From: Paraspadella gotoi
Lineage: Eukaryota > Chaetognatha
Reading direction: 5' to 3'
Length of the DNA: 64,000 nt
Assembly (NCBI GenBank): GCA_051294375.1
Contig: CM119266.1
Span: 21,578,754 to 21,642,753, forward strand
The notes beneath the pieces are model-generated. The model did no database searches. It had not been told where the DNA came from and worked only from the letters and a program-made list of their open reading frames with translations. Position 1 is the stretch's first letter. Each line of letters opens with the position of its first letter. Made by a program: the position numbers and the translations under genes. Below, in pieces: positions 13,352 to 24,306 of the stretch.

Positions 13352-13470
13352 GTCACGTCTTTTCGTCACGTCTCGTCTGTCACGTCTCGTCTGTCACATC
13401 TCGTCTGTCACGTCCTGTCTGTCACGTATCGTCTGTCACGTCTCGTCTGTCACCTCTCGTCTCTCACGTC
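13352..13470. repeat. 14-bp minisatellite GTCACGTCTCGTCT (block A2)
   Basis: About eight tandem units of 14 bp, with single-base variants such as CACATC, CCTGTC and TATCGT. Each unit carries a CACGTC core. No open reading frame uses the array convincingly. Confidence 0.85.
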
Positions 13471-13763
13471 TGTTTATAAATTGAGCTACGATTTTTTTTT
13501 CATAATATTTCATGTTCATTAAATTGTCAAATTGTTCGTCGTGGTCAATCAATTTGGAGAAGAAGTTAAGTAGCAAGTTAAATCTTCTCATCCCTCCATC
13601 TTTCCTTAAGATTTGGACACCTAAATTTATCAAAAGAACAAATAAAGATTATATCCAAAGAATAAAAATCCCGGCCGATAGGCAACTCGTCCCTCGCCGG
13701 AATTTCCCGGTTGTCATTCCGGGTTTATCCGTCAAACTTTTCGGCCATTGCATTTCCGCACCT

Positions 13764-14049
13764 NNNNNNNNNNNNNNNNNNNNNNNNNNNNNNNNNNNNN
13801 NNNNNNNNNNNNNNNNNNNNNNNNNNNNNNNNNNNNNNNNNNNNNNNNNNNNNNNNNNNNNNNNNNNNNNNNNNNNNNNNNNNNNNNNNNNNNNNNNNNN
13901 NNNNNNNNNNNNNNNNNNNNNNNNNNNNNNNNNNNNNNNNNNNNNNNNNNNNNNNNNNNNNNNNNNNNNNNNNNNNNNNNNNNNNNNNNNNNNNNNNNNN
14001 NNNNNNNNNNNNNNNNNNNNNNNNNNNNNNNNNNNNNNNNNNNNNNNNN
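13764..14049. other. Assembly gap (286 N)
   Basis: Run of N in block A2. It corresponds to the GC-rich promoter-like island of A1. Confidence 1.
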
Positions 14050-14125
14050 TAGACCGCCAACGCTCTCCCCTTGTGGCGCCATCTCGTCGCCCTGGCGCGG
14101 GGTCCCGCTTGTCTATTTGTTTTGG

Positions 14126-14134
14126 CCGGAAGTG
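14126..14134 (+). promoter_or_regulatory. ETS/GABP-type site CCGGAAGTG
   Basis: A full CCGGAAGTG core in the GC-rich flank of block A2. The same place in block A1 (near 5315) is corrupted by small indels. ETS sites of this form are typical of CpG-island promoters of housekeeping genes. Assignment to a gene is not possible here. Confidence 0.4.
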
Positions 14135-14237
14135 CAGCCGAGGTTATGGCGCCTGTTAAGGGGAGGGGGCGATGGAAAAAAGGTGTAGAAAGGAAAAAGG
14201 GATGGAAGGAAGTTTTCGATTCGACAACCCTCGGCTT

Positions 14238-15149
14238 NNNNNNNNNNNNNNNNNNNNNNNNNNNNNNNNNNNNNNNNNNNNNNNNNNNNNNNNNNNNNNN
14301 NNNNNNNNNNNNNNNNNNNNNNNNNNNNNNNNNNNNNNNNNNNNNNNNNNNNNNNNNNNNNNNNNNNNNNNNNNNNNNNNNNNNNNNNNNNNNNNNNNNN
14401 NNNNNNNNNNNNNNNNNNNNNNNNNNNNNNNNNNNNNNNNNNNNNNNNNNNNNNNNNNNNNNNNNNNNNNNNNNNNNNNNNNNNNNNNNNNNNNNNNNNN
14501 NNNNNNNNNNNNNNNNNNNNNNNNNNNNNNNNNNNNNNNNNNNNNNNNNNNNNNNNNNNNNNNNNNNNNNNNNNNNNNNNNNNNNNNNNNNNNNNNNNNN
14601 NNNNNNNNNNNNNNNNNNNNNNNNNNNNNNNNNNNNNNNNNNNNNNNNNNNNNNNNNNNNNNNNNNNNNNNNNNNNNNNNNNNNNNNNNNNNNNNNNNNN
14701 NNNNNNNNNNNNNNNNNNNNNNNNNNNNNNNNNNNNNNNNNNNNNNNNNNNNNNNNNNNNNNNNNNNNNNNNNNNNNNNNNNNNNNNNNNNNNNNNNNNN
14801 NNNNNNNNNNNNNNNNNNNNNNNNNNNNNNNNNNNNNNNNNNNNNNNNNNNNNNNNNNNNNNNNNNNNNNNNNNNNNNNNNNNNNNNNNNNNNNNNNNNN
14901 NNNNNNNNNNNNNNNNNNNNNNNNNNNNNNNNNNNNNNNNNNNNNNNNNNNNNNNNNNNNNNNNNNNNNNNNNNNNNNNNNNNNNNNNNNNNNNNNNNNN
15001 NNNNNNNNNNNNNNNNNNNNNNNNNNNNNNNNNNNNNNNNNNNNNNNNNNNNNNNNNNNNNNNNNNNNNNNNNNNNNNNNNNNNNNNNNNNNNNNNNNNN
15101 NNNNNNNNNNNNNNNNNNNNNNNNNNNNNNNNNNNNNNNNNNNNNNNNN
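14238..15149. other. Assembly gap (912 N)
   Basis: The longest gap. It corresponds to A1 sequence that includes the suspect GC-rich insert and CT repeats. Confidence 1.
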
Positions 15150-15605
15150 TCTCTCTCTACGACGTCATTGCTGCATCCAACGATTTCGCGTTTCCGCTTA
15201 TAACTGTTTTCTTTTTCTTTTTCGTTTTATTTCTTTCTTTCGATCGGTTTTCCCTTTACCGTGTCGCTTCCTCTCGTTCTCCCCCCTTTCCCCCTTCCCC
15301 CTCTACCACCTTCCACCTTCCAACCATCAAGCGAATTCAATACAAAGGAGACCAATCAATCTGAAGCGACGCGACTTTGCAGAACAGAAGGCGTCGACAT
15401 CATTGACTTTCTCTTTTTCTTCGCTCAAGACTTTGCTTTTCTTTGCTCTTCATTTTGATTTTTCTTTGCTTTTCGTTTTGCTTTGTCTTTGCTCCTCACT
15501 TTCGTTTTTTTTTTCTCTCTCCTACCCCCTTTCCTTTTTATCTGCGGTCAACTTTTGTTTTTTCTGTTTCTCATTTGGCTCTTTTCTCCGTTCATTACTT
15601 TGTAT

Positions 15606-15752
15606 TTAATCTGCTTTAATCTTTGCTTTTTTTGCTAACCTCTTTGCTTTTCCTTCGGCTCCCTTGTTTGCTTTTACTCTCTTTTCCTTCGTTTTATTTT
15701 TCTTTGTCAACCGTCGGTGAAACAATGAAGTGTTGTTCATTTTTCTTTTGCA

Positions 15753-15788
<36 letters not shown>

Positions 15789-15832
15789 GTCATCCAGGGG
15801 ATCCTCATCCAGTCACCATATCCGTTTCCAGT
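15606..15832 (-). CDS. Acidic-protein terminal exon: Asp tract then Lys-rich tail (block A2)
   Basis: Read on the minus strand, a good acceptor (TTCCTCTTCCGTACAG) is followed by TGNGYGG. After one missing base this continues as LDEDPLDDS, a run of about nine Asp, CKRKMNNTSLFHRRLT and a Lys/Ala-rich tail ending in TAA at 15606-15608. The combined reading needs one G that block A1 still has. I do not recognise the protein. An acidic tract followed by a basic tail is common in nuclear or chaperone-like proteins, but no function can be claimed. The opposite strand reads poly-Ser behind a plausible acceptor and is the main alternative. Confidence 0.4.
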
Positions 15833-15851
15833 CTGTACGGAAGAGGAACTT

Positions 15852-15884
<33 letters not shown>

Positions 15885-15909
15885 NNNNNNNNNNNNNNNN
15901 NNNNNNNNN

Positions 15910-16530
15910 AGACGAGAATGAAAAAAAAAATGGGCGAGCGTAACGGCGGTGATGAAACAAAGTCACTAACAGCCGAACGCGAAGACGCGAGGGTGGAGAT
16001 ATATTTTTTACGCGTCGACGCTTCGCGTCAGCCCGCGAATCCCACGCGTTTCCGAATTAACTAATTCAAAGAGAAAAATCTAATCGAGAAGAGGAGGAGA
16101 GAGAGAGAGAGGAGAGAGAGAGAGAAGAAGAGAGACGAGAACGAAGAGAGAGAAGAAGAGAGGAGAGAGAAGAGAGAGAGCGATGATGGAGAGAGAGAAG
16201 AGGTAGAGGGGAGAAGAGAGATATAGCCAGGAGAGAGAGAGAGAGAAGCATCGTAAAGTTGCAAAGGTCTAACAAAGCGAACCCCATTCCTACCGAGAAA
16301 ACACAAGGAACAAAAAAGAAAAAAAAATAACGAAAGATTGACAGAAGAAAAGAAAGAAAAAAGGGCAGAACAAAGAAGGAAAAAGAAGAAAAAATCGGGG
16401 AATGACTTCGAGTCGAGGCGAAGGTCCAGGCCGGGCTCTCAGTCACGAGTTGCACCGAAAACCAAAGATTTTTAGACGAGGCGGAGAGGGAGAGAGGAGG
16501 AGAGGAGAGGGAGAGGACAGAGAAGAAGTT
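15910..16530. other. Segment inverted relative to the other block A copy
   Basis: It reads as the reverse complement of about 7870-8465. GA repeats replace CT repeats, and the same open frame appears on the opposite strand. Its left edge abuts the 25-N gap 15885-15909 and its right edge lies in a GA/T-rich stretch. Confidence 0.75.
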
Positions 16531-17032
16531 TTTTTTTCTATTTAAATTTTTTTAAATCTTTACTTTTCTTCTTTTTTCATTTTCGGTGAAATTTTTCTTA
16601 TTTCATTTCTCATTTTCTTTATTTCTTGTTTTTAGTGTTTCCTGATGTTTGTCCTCTGTTTTTTTGTTTTTTTTTTGTTTTTTTCTTTTACTTATTGTCT
16701 TCTTTTTTTCTCCGCCAGATGCGGTGTTTGTGTTTTCTTTCGTCAACATAGTTTGTCTCTTTTCTTTTCCTTTTTTAAGTATTTGATTTTTTTTTCTTCT
16801 TCTTTTTCGTTAGCGAAATCCACGTGAGGCTTTTTTCTTTCTTTTTTCTTTCTTTTTTCTTTCTTTTTTCTTTCTTTTTTCTTTCTTTTTTCTTTTCTTC
16901 GCTTTCCATCGTCGATTCCATCCTTTTCACTTCCGACGCAATCGGTTGCCATTGACGACGTAAGTCATTCCACACAGGTTCGGTTCTCCTCGGCGGCGTG
17001 GTCGAAGTCTATTCAATGAATGTATTGTATGA

Positions 17033-17057
17033 ATTGTATGAATAGTATTCATACAAT
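17033..17057. repeat. Perfect 25-bp palindrome
   Basis: Two 12-bp arms, ATTGTATGAATA and its reverse complement, separated by one G. It lies just downstream of acidic exon b, in presumed intron. The block A1 version (about 8975-9005) is the same with small indels. Confidence 0.8.
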
Positions 17058-17096
17058 CGAAGTAGAAGTTCAAAGGTCATCTTAGAAAGACAATAC

Positions 17097-17331
17097 AGGT
17101 GATTCAGGACTCCCTCAATAACTTTTTTTTAGATCTTCTATGGATTTCTTTGAACTCGAGATCTCCGAACCTCAATCGATTTCGTAGTCGTCGTCGTCGT
17201 CGTCGTCGTCTTCATCGTCGTCGTCGTCGTCGTCGTCGCGAACATCGTAGATATTCGTCTCATTTTCCTCCTTCAGGGAATCGGCCGTAAATCTTTTCAC
17301 TCCTTCGAGCCACCTATTCACTTTCCTCGTC
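17097..17331 (-). CDS. Acidic-protein exon b (block A2)
   Basis: The best-supported exon of an unrecognised minus-strand gene. An AAAATAG acceptor precedes TRKVNRWLEGVKRFTADSL, then KEENETNIYDVR. A long Asp/Glu tract encoded by (GAC)n follows, then YEID. Allowing for indels between copies, it continues as EVGDLEFKETIEDLKK, an amphipathic helix-like segment, and ends near CACCT|GTATTG. Copy 2 has an in-frame stop after YEID where copy 1 reads through, so the stop is probably a sequence error. The N-terminal part has mixed, protein-like composition, unlike translated repeats. Confidence 0.55.
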
Positions 17332-17334
17332 CTA

Positions 17335-17497
17335 TTTTCCCATATTCTCAATTTCCCATATTCCCACATTCCCATTTTTTCACATTCTCGATTTCCCAAA
17401 TTCCCATTTTCCGGCATTCCCACATTCCCACATTCCCGCATTCCCATTTACCCACTTTCCCACATTCCCATTTTCCCACATTCCCACATCCCCATAC
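17335..17497. repeat. 8-bp minisatellite (ATTCCCAC)n filling an intron
   Basis: Degenerate tandem copies of ATTCCCAC/ATTCCCAT fill almost the whole interval between exons a and b of the acidic-protein gene. The matching tract in block A1 is 9290-9443. On the minus strand it reads as MWECGN-type repeats, which I regard as intronic and not protein. Confidence 0.7.
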
Positions 17498-17650
17498 ATC
17501 CTGACTTTTTCCCCCATGAGCGAATTGATGTGAGAAAGGAGTGACATGGAATTTTTTTTTCTCGAGATCTCTTTCCCCAAAAATGGCATCGTTTTCTTTT
17601 TTTCCCTGGAGCCTCTCCCAAATTTCACTCATCGTTTTCGTTATGGAGCG
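17498..17650 (-). CDS. Acidic-protein exon a (block A2)
   Basis: Minus-strand open sequence TKTMSEIWERLQGKKEN, then DAIFGERDLEKKKFHVTPF and SHQFAHGG, ending at a possible GTATGG donor. It has helical, charged composition and is not low complexity. The distance to exon b is only the minisatellite intron. The family is not recognised. Confidence 0.5.
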
Positions 17651-17732
17651 ATCGACCGAAATCACCCACAATGGCCCACGCTTGCCCACGCGATCGACCG
17701 AAATCACCCACAATGGCCCAATTGGCCCACGC
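17648..17732. repeat. 42-46 bp tandem duplication
   Basis: A unit beginning CGATCGACCGAAATCACCC and ending in GCCCACG occurs twice in direct succession here. It occurs once in block A1 (near 9590). This is either a real length polymorphism or a local assembly stutter. Confidence 0.7.
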
Positions 17733-17925
17733 CGCAACTTGGCTTCCCTTTCGAACAACGTGTGGTCCGCGGGAAGCATCCATTTCTGTAATCGAACAAA
17801 AATGAAAAACGAAGTGACAACGAAATCGATTAAGTTATTGGTTTACGCAATCACAACGAAAAAGAAAGGAAATTCACGATGGTTTAAGGTTAAAACTAAA
17901 TTTGAATATTAAATAAACTGAAAAC

Positions 17926-17979
<54 letters not shown>

Positions 17980-18271
17980 GAGATTTAGAGTGAAGAAGAA
18001 AGCCAAAGCGAAAGAAATGGATACTAAGGAGAAAAATTCTCATATATTATAGAATTATATATATTATATAATATATTAAGCGTTAAAACATTAGACGATA
18101 AAAGCAAATCTAAAAAAATTCAAAAATGGAGAAAAGGCGGAAAGACTAAACGGAAACAATGTCGAGAGAGACAGAGACAGAGACAAAAGGTTTTTGCCGA
18201 ATCTCCGCGTCTTTTTTTTTCGAGGCGAAGATTGCGAGCACCTGTTNNNNNNNNNNNNNNNNNNNNNNNNN
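17733..18271. other. Spacer with (GA)n tract and 25-N gap
   Basis: AT-rich sequence with a (GA)n tract at about 17931-17976, then AT-rich repeats (18043-18080). It ends in the gap 18247-18271. I see no gene in it. Confidence 0.6.
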
Positions 18272-18291
18272 AGTAAGCTGTGGGGAAATGA

Positions 18292-18339
<48 letters not shown>

Positions 18340-19298
18340 AGAGAGAGAGAGAAGAGAGGAGCCAACAGTTACTATAATCCTCCGGAAGGATTTCTCCACC
18401 CAAATCCATCAAGAAATTTGTTTTCTTCGGATGTTTTTTTTAGTGTCCTCAGTTTAACGCAGGCCTCGTTACAGTTACAATGCCATATCTAGCATTGAGT
18501 TTTTAATTCTCAATTACACTAGCATCGCAGCTGAATTATATCCTCTAATTATCATTCAAAAAATCAAACGCATTTGTATTAAAAACCCTGTTTGACATTT
18601 TGTGGAAAAAAAAACAATCGGTTTTTTTTTGGTATTTCCTTTTTTTCCGTCGTTTGGGCGCAAAAACGATACGCGCGAAAAGAAAAACAATTCTCGTCTT
18701 TGGCAACTTTTGTCCCACTTTTCGAAGCCCGATTTTCCAGTTTTGATCGTTGGCTTTCTCATTTTTTCGCAACAGGCGCCATGATTCTACCGCAGAACCG
18801 ATTGAATAAAAAAAAAAACAAAATGCGTGACGGTTCGCAACCAGGTTAAACTGTTAAGGAATGTTGGTTCAAAATAAATGAATGGGAAAAAAAAACCCCC
18901 CTTTTTTTTTTTTTCCTTTTTTTTTTTTGGATAAAAACCCTTTTTTTTTAACGGCGGTGACCTTGATGAAAAGAACAACTCTTTATCTTTAAAACTCTCA
19001 TGCTCGAGAAAGGAAAAAAAATGGCGTCCTCTGTCGAGAGAATGGTAAAGTAAAAATAGTCATGGGGAATAAAAACATAATGCCTCTCAGATTTTTGTCT
19101 TTTTCTTTTTAAGATATTTTTTCTTAAATATTTGCCACTATAACCATGGTTTCCGGACTGCAGCTGTTAAGTTTTCATATTCGGATTTCTCACTCTCTCT
19201 CTCTTTGGGATCTGTCCTGTCTCGTCTCTCTTTTTTCACTTTCTTGGTCTTTCTTAGGTCTAAGGTCTTTCTTGTCTTTCTTCTTTGTCTCTTCTTCT

Positions 19299-19334
<36 letters not shown>

Positions 19335-20240
19335 TTTCTCATTTTCTCTCTCTTCTCTCTGCTCTTCTCTCATCTCTCAGTCTCTCTCTCTTCTCTCCTC
19401 TCGCTCTCTTCTCTCTCCTCTTCTCTCTACCTCTCTCTCTTCTTCTTCTTCTTCTTCGCTTCTTCTTCTTCTCTCCGCTCTCTGCCGCACTCTTTTCTCC
19501 TCCCCCTCCATTTTATCCGTCGAGATAATATCACATTTTTGCCATTAGTGAGTTTGTTTTTCTCTCGAGCTCTCACTATTTCTCACTCTCCGTCGAAATC
19601 TTTCTCCTCCTCTCCCTCTATCGCCTTACTGGAAGGTGTCTTATTTGTTTTTTTGTTGTTTCCCGCAGCTTTGTGGGCCGCAAGATCTCTGATCGAGCAT
19701 TTTTTTTTCTCCCGCGTTTTCCCTTCTTCTTTTTTTTAAATCCTCTTCCTCAGATCCTCCATCAAAATCCTCTCTCCAATCTCTTTCTCTCTCTCTCTTC
19801 TCATGCATCTCCTCTCTCTCTCTCTCTCGTCTCCGTGTCTGTCTCATGCTCTCCATGCCCCTCATCTCTCTAAATTCTTTCTTTCCTCTTCGTCTCTCCT
19901 CTCTCTCTCCTCTCTCTCTCCTCTCTCTTTCGCGGGTCTCCTCTAAGATATTCAGGGAAAATTGTTCGAATTCCCTTGGAAGAGAGAACGTCCGAATCCG
20001 TCATCGTGCGTCGTCGTCGCTCGTCGTCGTTATCGCTGCGAGTCATGATCCCTGATTGCGTCAACTTCCTTCCCCTCTTGCCTCACTTTCACCAATCTCA
20101 TCTCTCGATGTGCGTCAGACTTGCCTCTCTCGCTCTCTCGTCTTCTCTTCCCTCGTCTCTCTCTCTCTCTTCTCTCTCTCTCTGCTCTCCGTCTCTCTCT
20201 CCCTCTCTCTCGTCTCTCTATCTCTCTCTCTTACTGATAT
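18272..20240. repeat. Block B, copy 1
   Basis: Aligned with 20245-21275 plus 22979-23440, about 1.87 kb downstream. Shared anchors are the GATTTCTCCACCCAAATCCA start, the CATTTTGTG...CAATCGG segment and the CT-rich tail. It holds AT-rich sequence, then a CT/TTTC microsatellite region (19185-19930). No convincing exon is visible. Confidence 0.75.
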
Positions 20241-21028
20241 TCCTCGAGATTTCTCCACCCAAATCCATCAAGAAATTTTTTCTTCGGATGTTTTTTTTAG
20301 TTCGCAGTTTAACCAGAGCCTCGGTTACAGTTACAATGCCATATGTAGCATTGCTTTTTAATTCTCTATTCCACTAGCATCGCAGCTGAATTATATCCTC
20401 TATTATCATTCAAAAATAAAACCATTTAGTATTAAAAAAAAACCTGTATGACATTTTGTGAGGAAAAAAAAACAATCGGGGTTTTTTGGTTATTTCCTTT
20501 TTCCGTCGTTTGGCGCAAAACGATCGCGCGAAAGAAAAACAATTCTCGTCTTTGGCAACTTTTCCACTTTTCGAACGCGACTTTTCCAGTTTTGAATTTG
20601 TTGGCTTTCTCTTTTTTCCGCAACAGGCGCCATGATTCTACCCAGAACCGATTGAAATAAAAAAACAAAATGGCGCGACGGTTTTCAACAGGTTAAAACT
20701 GTTAATAAAATGTTGGTTCAAAATAAATTAATGGACTTTCTTTGATAAACCTTTTTTACGCCGTTACCTTTGATAAAAATAAAAGAACAACTCTTTATCT
20801 TTAAAACTCTCAGCTCGAGAAAGAAAAAAAATGGCGTCTCGTCGAGAGAAAGATAAATAAAATATCATGGGAATAAAAACATAAAAATCCTCTCAGATTC
20901 TTGTCTTTTTCTTTTAAATATTTTTTTATTTGCATAAACCATGTTTCGACGCAGCTGTTAAGCTTTCATATTCGGATTTCTCTCTCCCTATCTTTGTCTG
21001 TCTCTCTGTCTCACTCTCTTTTTCTTTC

Positions 21029-21060
<32 letters not shown>

Positions 21061-21273
21061 TTCTTTCAAGCCCTTCTTTCCTTTCTTTCTGTCTCCTCAA
21101 TTTTCTCTCTCTCTTCTCTCTCCCTCTCTCCTTCTGTATCTCGCTCGTCGTCTGCATCTCCATCCTCTCCTCTCTTCTCCTCTCTCTCTTCTCTTCTTCC
21201 TCTCTTCTCTCTCTTCTTCTCTTCTTCTTCTTCTTCTTCCTCCCTCTCTCCCACTTCTTCCTCCTTCCAATAA

Positions 21274-22864
21274 CAAAAAAAAAAAAATAAAAAAAGAAAG
21301 AAAATAAGAAAAGAATAAAAAAAATAAAAAAATAAAAAAAAAAAAAAAAAAACAAAAAAAAAAAAGAAAAGGAAAGGGGGGAAGGAAGAAAAAAAAAAAA
21401 GAAAAAAAAAAAAGGACAAAAAAATAAAAAAAAAAAGCAAAAGAAAAAGAACAACAAAAAAAAGAAAATAGAACTCAAAAAAAGGACGAGAGAAAGGAGG
21501 GGGAAGAAAAAAAAAAAAAAAAAAAACGAAAAAAAAAGAAAAAAAAAAAAAAGGGGTGAAAATAGAAAAAAAAGGTGGGGAAAAAGGAAAAACAGAAACA
21601 AAGAAAGAAAAAAAAGAAAAAAAGGGAAAAAAAAAATAAAAAAAAAAATAAAAAAAAAAAAAGAAACAAAAACAAAAAAGAAAAACAAAAAAACAAAAAA
21701 AAAGAAAAAAGAATAAAGAAAAAAGAAAAAAAAAAAAGATAAAAAAAAAAAGGAAAACAGCAAAAAGAAAAAAATGGAAGAATAAAAAATAATCAAATAA
21801 TAAAAAAGTAAAAGATGGAAAAAGGTGGATAGAACAAAAAAAAAAAAAAAAAAATGAAAAAACCTAGACGAGGGAAAAATAAGGGTGAGAAGAAACTTGA
21901 AAAGGAAACAAAGAAAGTGAAAAAAAAAAAATAAAAGGAAATAGGGAACAAAGGTAAAAAGAAAAAAAAAACGAAAATAAGGTGAAAAAAGAATAAATAA
22001 AAAATAAAAGAATATATGGACTCAAAAAAAAGTGAACTCTCACGGAAAAAAGTGGAAAAAAAAAAAGGAAGTTAATAAAAACAAATACAACATACAAGGT
22101 GCGGGCAAAAAAAAAAAAAGAAAAAAAAAAAAAGGAGAAAAAAGAAAAAAAAAAAAAAAAAAAAAACAAAAGAAAAAAAAACAATAAATAAAGGAGAAAG
22201 GAAAAAGGCAAAGGAAGGAAAAAAAAAAATAAAAAAAAGCGGAAAAGGAAAGAAAATGAGAAAAATAACAAATAAATAAGGGAAAGAAGAAGTGAAAAGA
22301 GAGCGGCGAAAAGAGAAAAAAAAAAAAAATACAAAAGAGAAAAAAGGGCACAAAAAGCAAAAAAAGGATACAAAAGAAAAGGTAACAGAAGAAACAGAAA
22401 ACAAAAAAAAAAAAAAAACAAAAAAAGCGTGAAAAAAAAAAAAAGAAAAAGAAAAAACAATAAAAAAAAAAAAAAAAAAAAAAAAATAGAAAAAAATAAG
22501 TGGGGGAAAAAAATAGGAAGACTCACACAAAAACAAAAAAAAAGGGGATAAAAAAAAAAAAGATAATAGGTGGAAAATAATAAATAATAATTATTAAAAA
22601 AAAAAAAATATAAAGAAAAAAAAAGAAGTAGAAAAAAATAATAAAACAAGAAAAAAAAAAAAAAAAAGGAAAAAAGAAGAAAAGGGAAAATAAAAAAAAG
22701 GGGAAAACAAAAACAGGGGGAGGAAACAAAAAAGGAAGGAAAAAAAAGGAAAAAAGGAACGAAAAAAAAAAAGAAACAGAAAAAAAAAAAAAAAAGGGGG
22801 AAAGAAAAAAAAAAAAAAATATAAAAGAAAGAGAAAAAGAAAAGAAAAAAGGAAAAAAAAGAAA

Positions 22865-22896
<32 letters not shown>

Positions 22897-22953
22897 AAAA
22901 AAGCGTGAAAGAAAAAAGAAAAATAAAAAAAAAAAAAAAAAAAGAGCGAAAAC
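21274..22953. other. A-rich low-complexity tract, probable sequencing or assembly artefact
   Basis: Nearly 1.7 kb of A runs punctuated by single G, C or T, ending exactly at a 25-N gap. It has no repeat period, no second copy and no counterpart in block B1. Long open frames on the minus strand are only Phe/Leu/Ser strings. Confidence 0.75.
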
Positions 22954-23113
22954 NNNNNNNNNNNNNNNNNNNNNNNNNTCACTATTTCTCACTCTCCATC
23001 GAATCTTTCTCCTCTCCCTCTATCGCCTACTAATGTCTTTTTGTTTTTTTGTTTTCGCAGCTTTGCGCAGATCTCCTTCGACATTTTTTTTTCTCCGCGT
23101 TTCCTTTTTTTTT

Positions 23114-23343
23114 NNNNNNNNNNNNNNNNNNNNNNNNNNNNNNNNNNNNNNNNNNNNNNNNNNNNNNNNNNNNNNNNNNNNNNNNNNNNNNNNNNNNNNN
23201 NNNNNNNNNNNNNNNNNNNNNNNNNNNNNNNNNNNNNNNNNNNNNNNNNNNNNNNNNNNNNNNNNNNNNNNNNNNNNNNNNNNNNNNNNNNNNNNNNNNN
23301 NNNNNNNNNNNNNNNNNNNNNNNNNNNNNNNNNNNNNNNNNNN
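23114..23343. other. Assembly gap (230 N)
   Basis: Run of N within the block B tail. Confidence 1.
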
Positions 23344-23440
23344 TCTCTCTCTCTCTCTCTTTCGCGTCTCCTCTAATATTCAGGGAAATGTTGAATTCCC
23401 TTGGAAGAGAGACGTCCGAATCCGTCGTCGTCGTCGTCGT

Positions 23441-23760
23441 NNNNNNNNNNNNNNNNNNNNNNNNNNNNNNNNNNNNNNNNNNNNNNNNNNNNNNNNNNNN
23501 NNNNNNNNNNNNNNNNNNNNNNNNNNNNNNNNNNNNNNNNNNNNNNNNNNNNNNNNNNNNNNNNNNNNNNNNNNNNNNNNNNNNNNNNNNNNNNNNNNNN
23601 NNNNNNNNNNNNNNNNNNNNNNNNNNNNNNNNNNNNNNNNNNNNNNNNNNNNNNNNNNNNNNNNNNNNNNNNNNNNNNNNNNNNNNNNNNNNNNNNNNNN
23701 NNNNNNNNNNNNNNNNNNNNNNNNNNNNNNNNNNNNNNNNNNNNNNNNNNNNNNNNNNNN
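23441..23760. other. Assembly gap (320 N)
   Basis: Run of N after a (GTC)n tract. Confidence 1.
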
Positions 23761-23858
23761 CCTCCAACGATAGTCCATCAACAAACGGTTCCATCAGCAA
23801 GAAATGAGCCTCGCAACCTTTGTCTCCACCCACAGCCGAAGTCCATGAGGCATACTCA
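23761..23858. other. Isolated 98-bp island of balanced composition between gaps
   Basis: It is not low complexity. It is open on the minus strand throughout (EYASWTSAVGGDKGCEAHF, then LLMEPFVDGLSLE) and in one plus frame (TIVHQQTVPSARNEPRNLC). It could be a piece of an exon, but strand and frame cannot be decided because both edges are N. Confidence 0.3.
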
Positions 23859-24088
23859 NNNNNNNNNNNNNNNNNNNNNNNNNNNNNNNNNNNNNNNNNN
23901 NNNNNNNNNNNNNNNNNNNNNNNNNNNNNNNNNNNNNNNNNNNNNNNNNNNNNNNNNNNNNNNNNNNNNNNNNNNNNNNNNNNNNNNNNNNNNNNNNNNN
24001 NNNNNNNNNNNNNNNNNNNNNNNNNNNNNNNNNNNNNNNNNNNNNNNNNNNNNNNNNNNNNNNNNNNNNNNNNNNNNNNNNNNNNNNN
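23859..24088. other. Assembly gap (230 N)
   Basis: Run of N immediately before the promoter-like region at 24300. Confidence 1.
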
Positions 24089-24306
24089 CCCCCTACCGCC
24101 CCCCTCCCTCCCTCTTCTTCCTCGCTAGTCATTTTCGTCAGCGAACTTCCGCTGTCTTTTTCCGAGTCAGCCTTATTTACGGTTAACAGTTTTAAGGGAT
24201 AACTGTGAGCTAATCACTTCACAAAGACTGCTCGTTCCAACACTAAAACATGAACAGCGACTTTACTCACAAAAGTTCAGTCAATAAGTAGTTGTCGTTT
24301 TCCTTA

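Larger units (their letters stand above)
9782..17690. repeat. Block A, copy 2
   Basis: This is the second copy of 1-9615, interrupted by five long N gaps and one 25-N gap. It contains one inverted piece (15910-16530) relative to copy 1. Where both copies can be read, a base missing from one is usually present in the other. Comparing them helps to recover exon frames. Confidence 0.8.
20245..23440. repeat. Block B, copy 2, interrupted by a poly-A-rich insert
   Basis: Repeats block B1 up to about 21275. It is then interrupted by 1.7 kb of A-rich sequence and a 25-N gap, and resumes with the last part of B (22979-23440), itself split by a 230-bp N gap. Confidence 0.7.

Noticed and set aside
17348-17447. 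MWECGN-type repeat protein on the minus strand
   Set aside because: Produced by the 8-bp minisatellite. It is better explained as an intron between two acidic exons.
21011-22992. Minus-strand frames of more than 250 codons rich in Phe
   Set aside because: They are the complement of the A-rich artefact tract.
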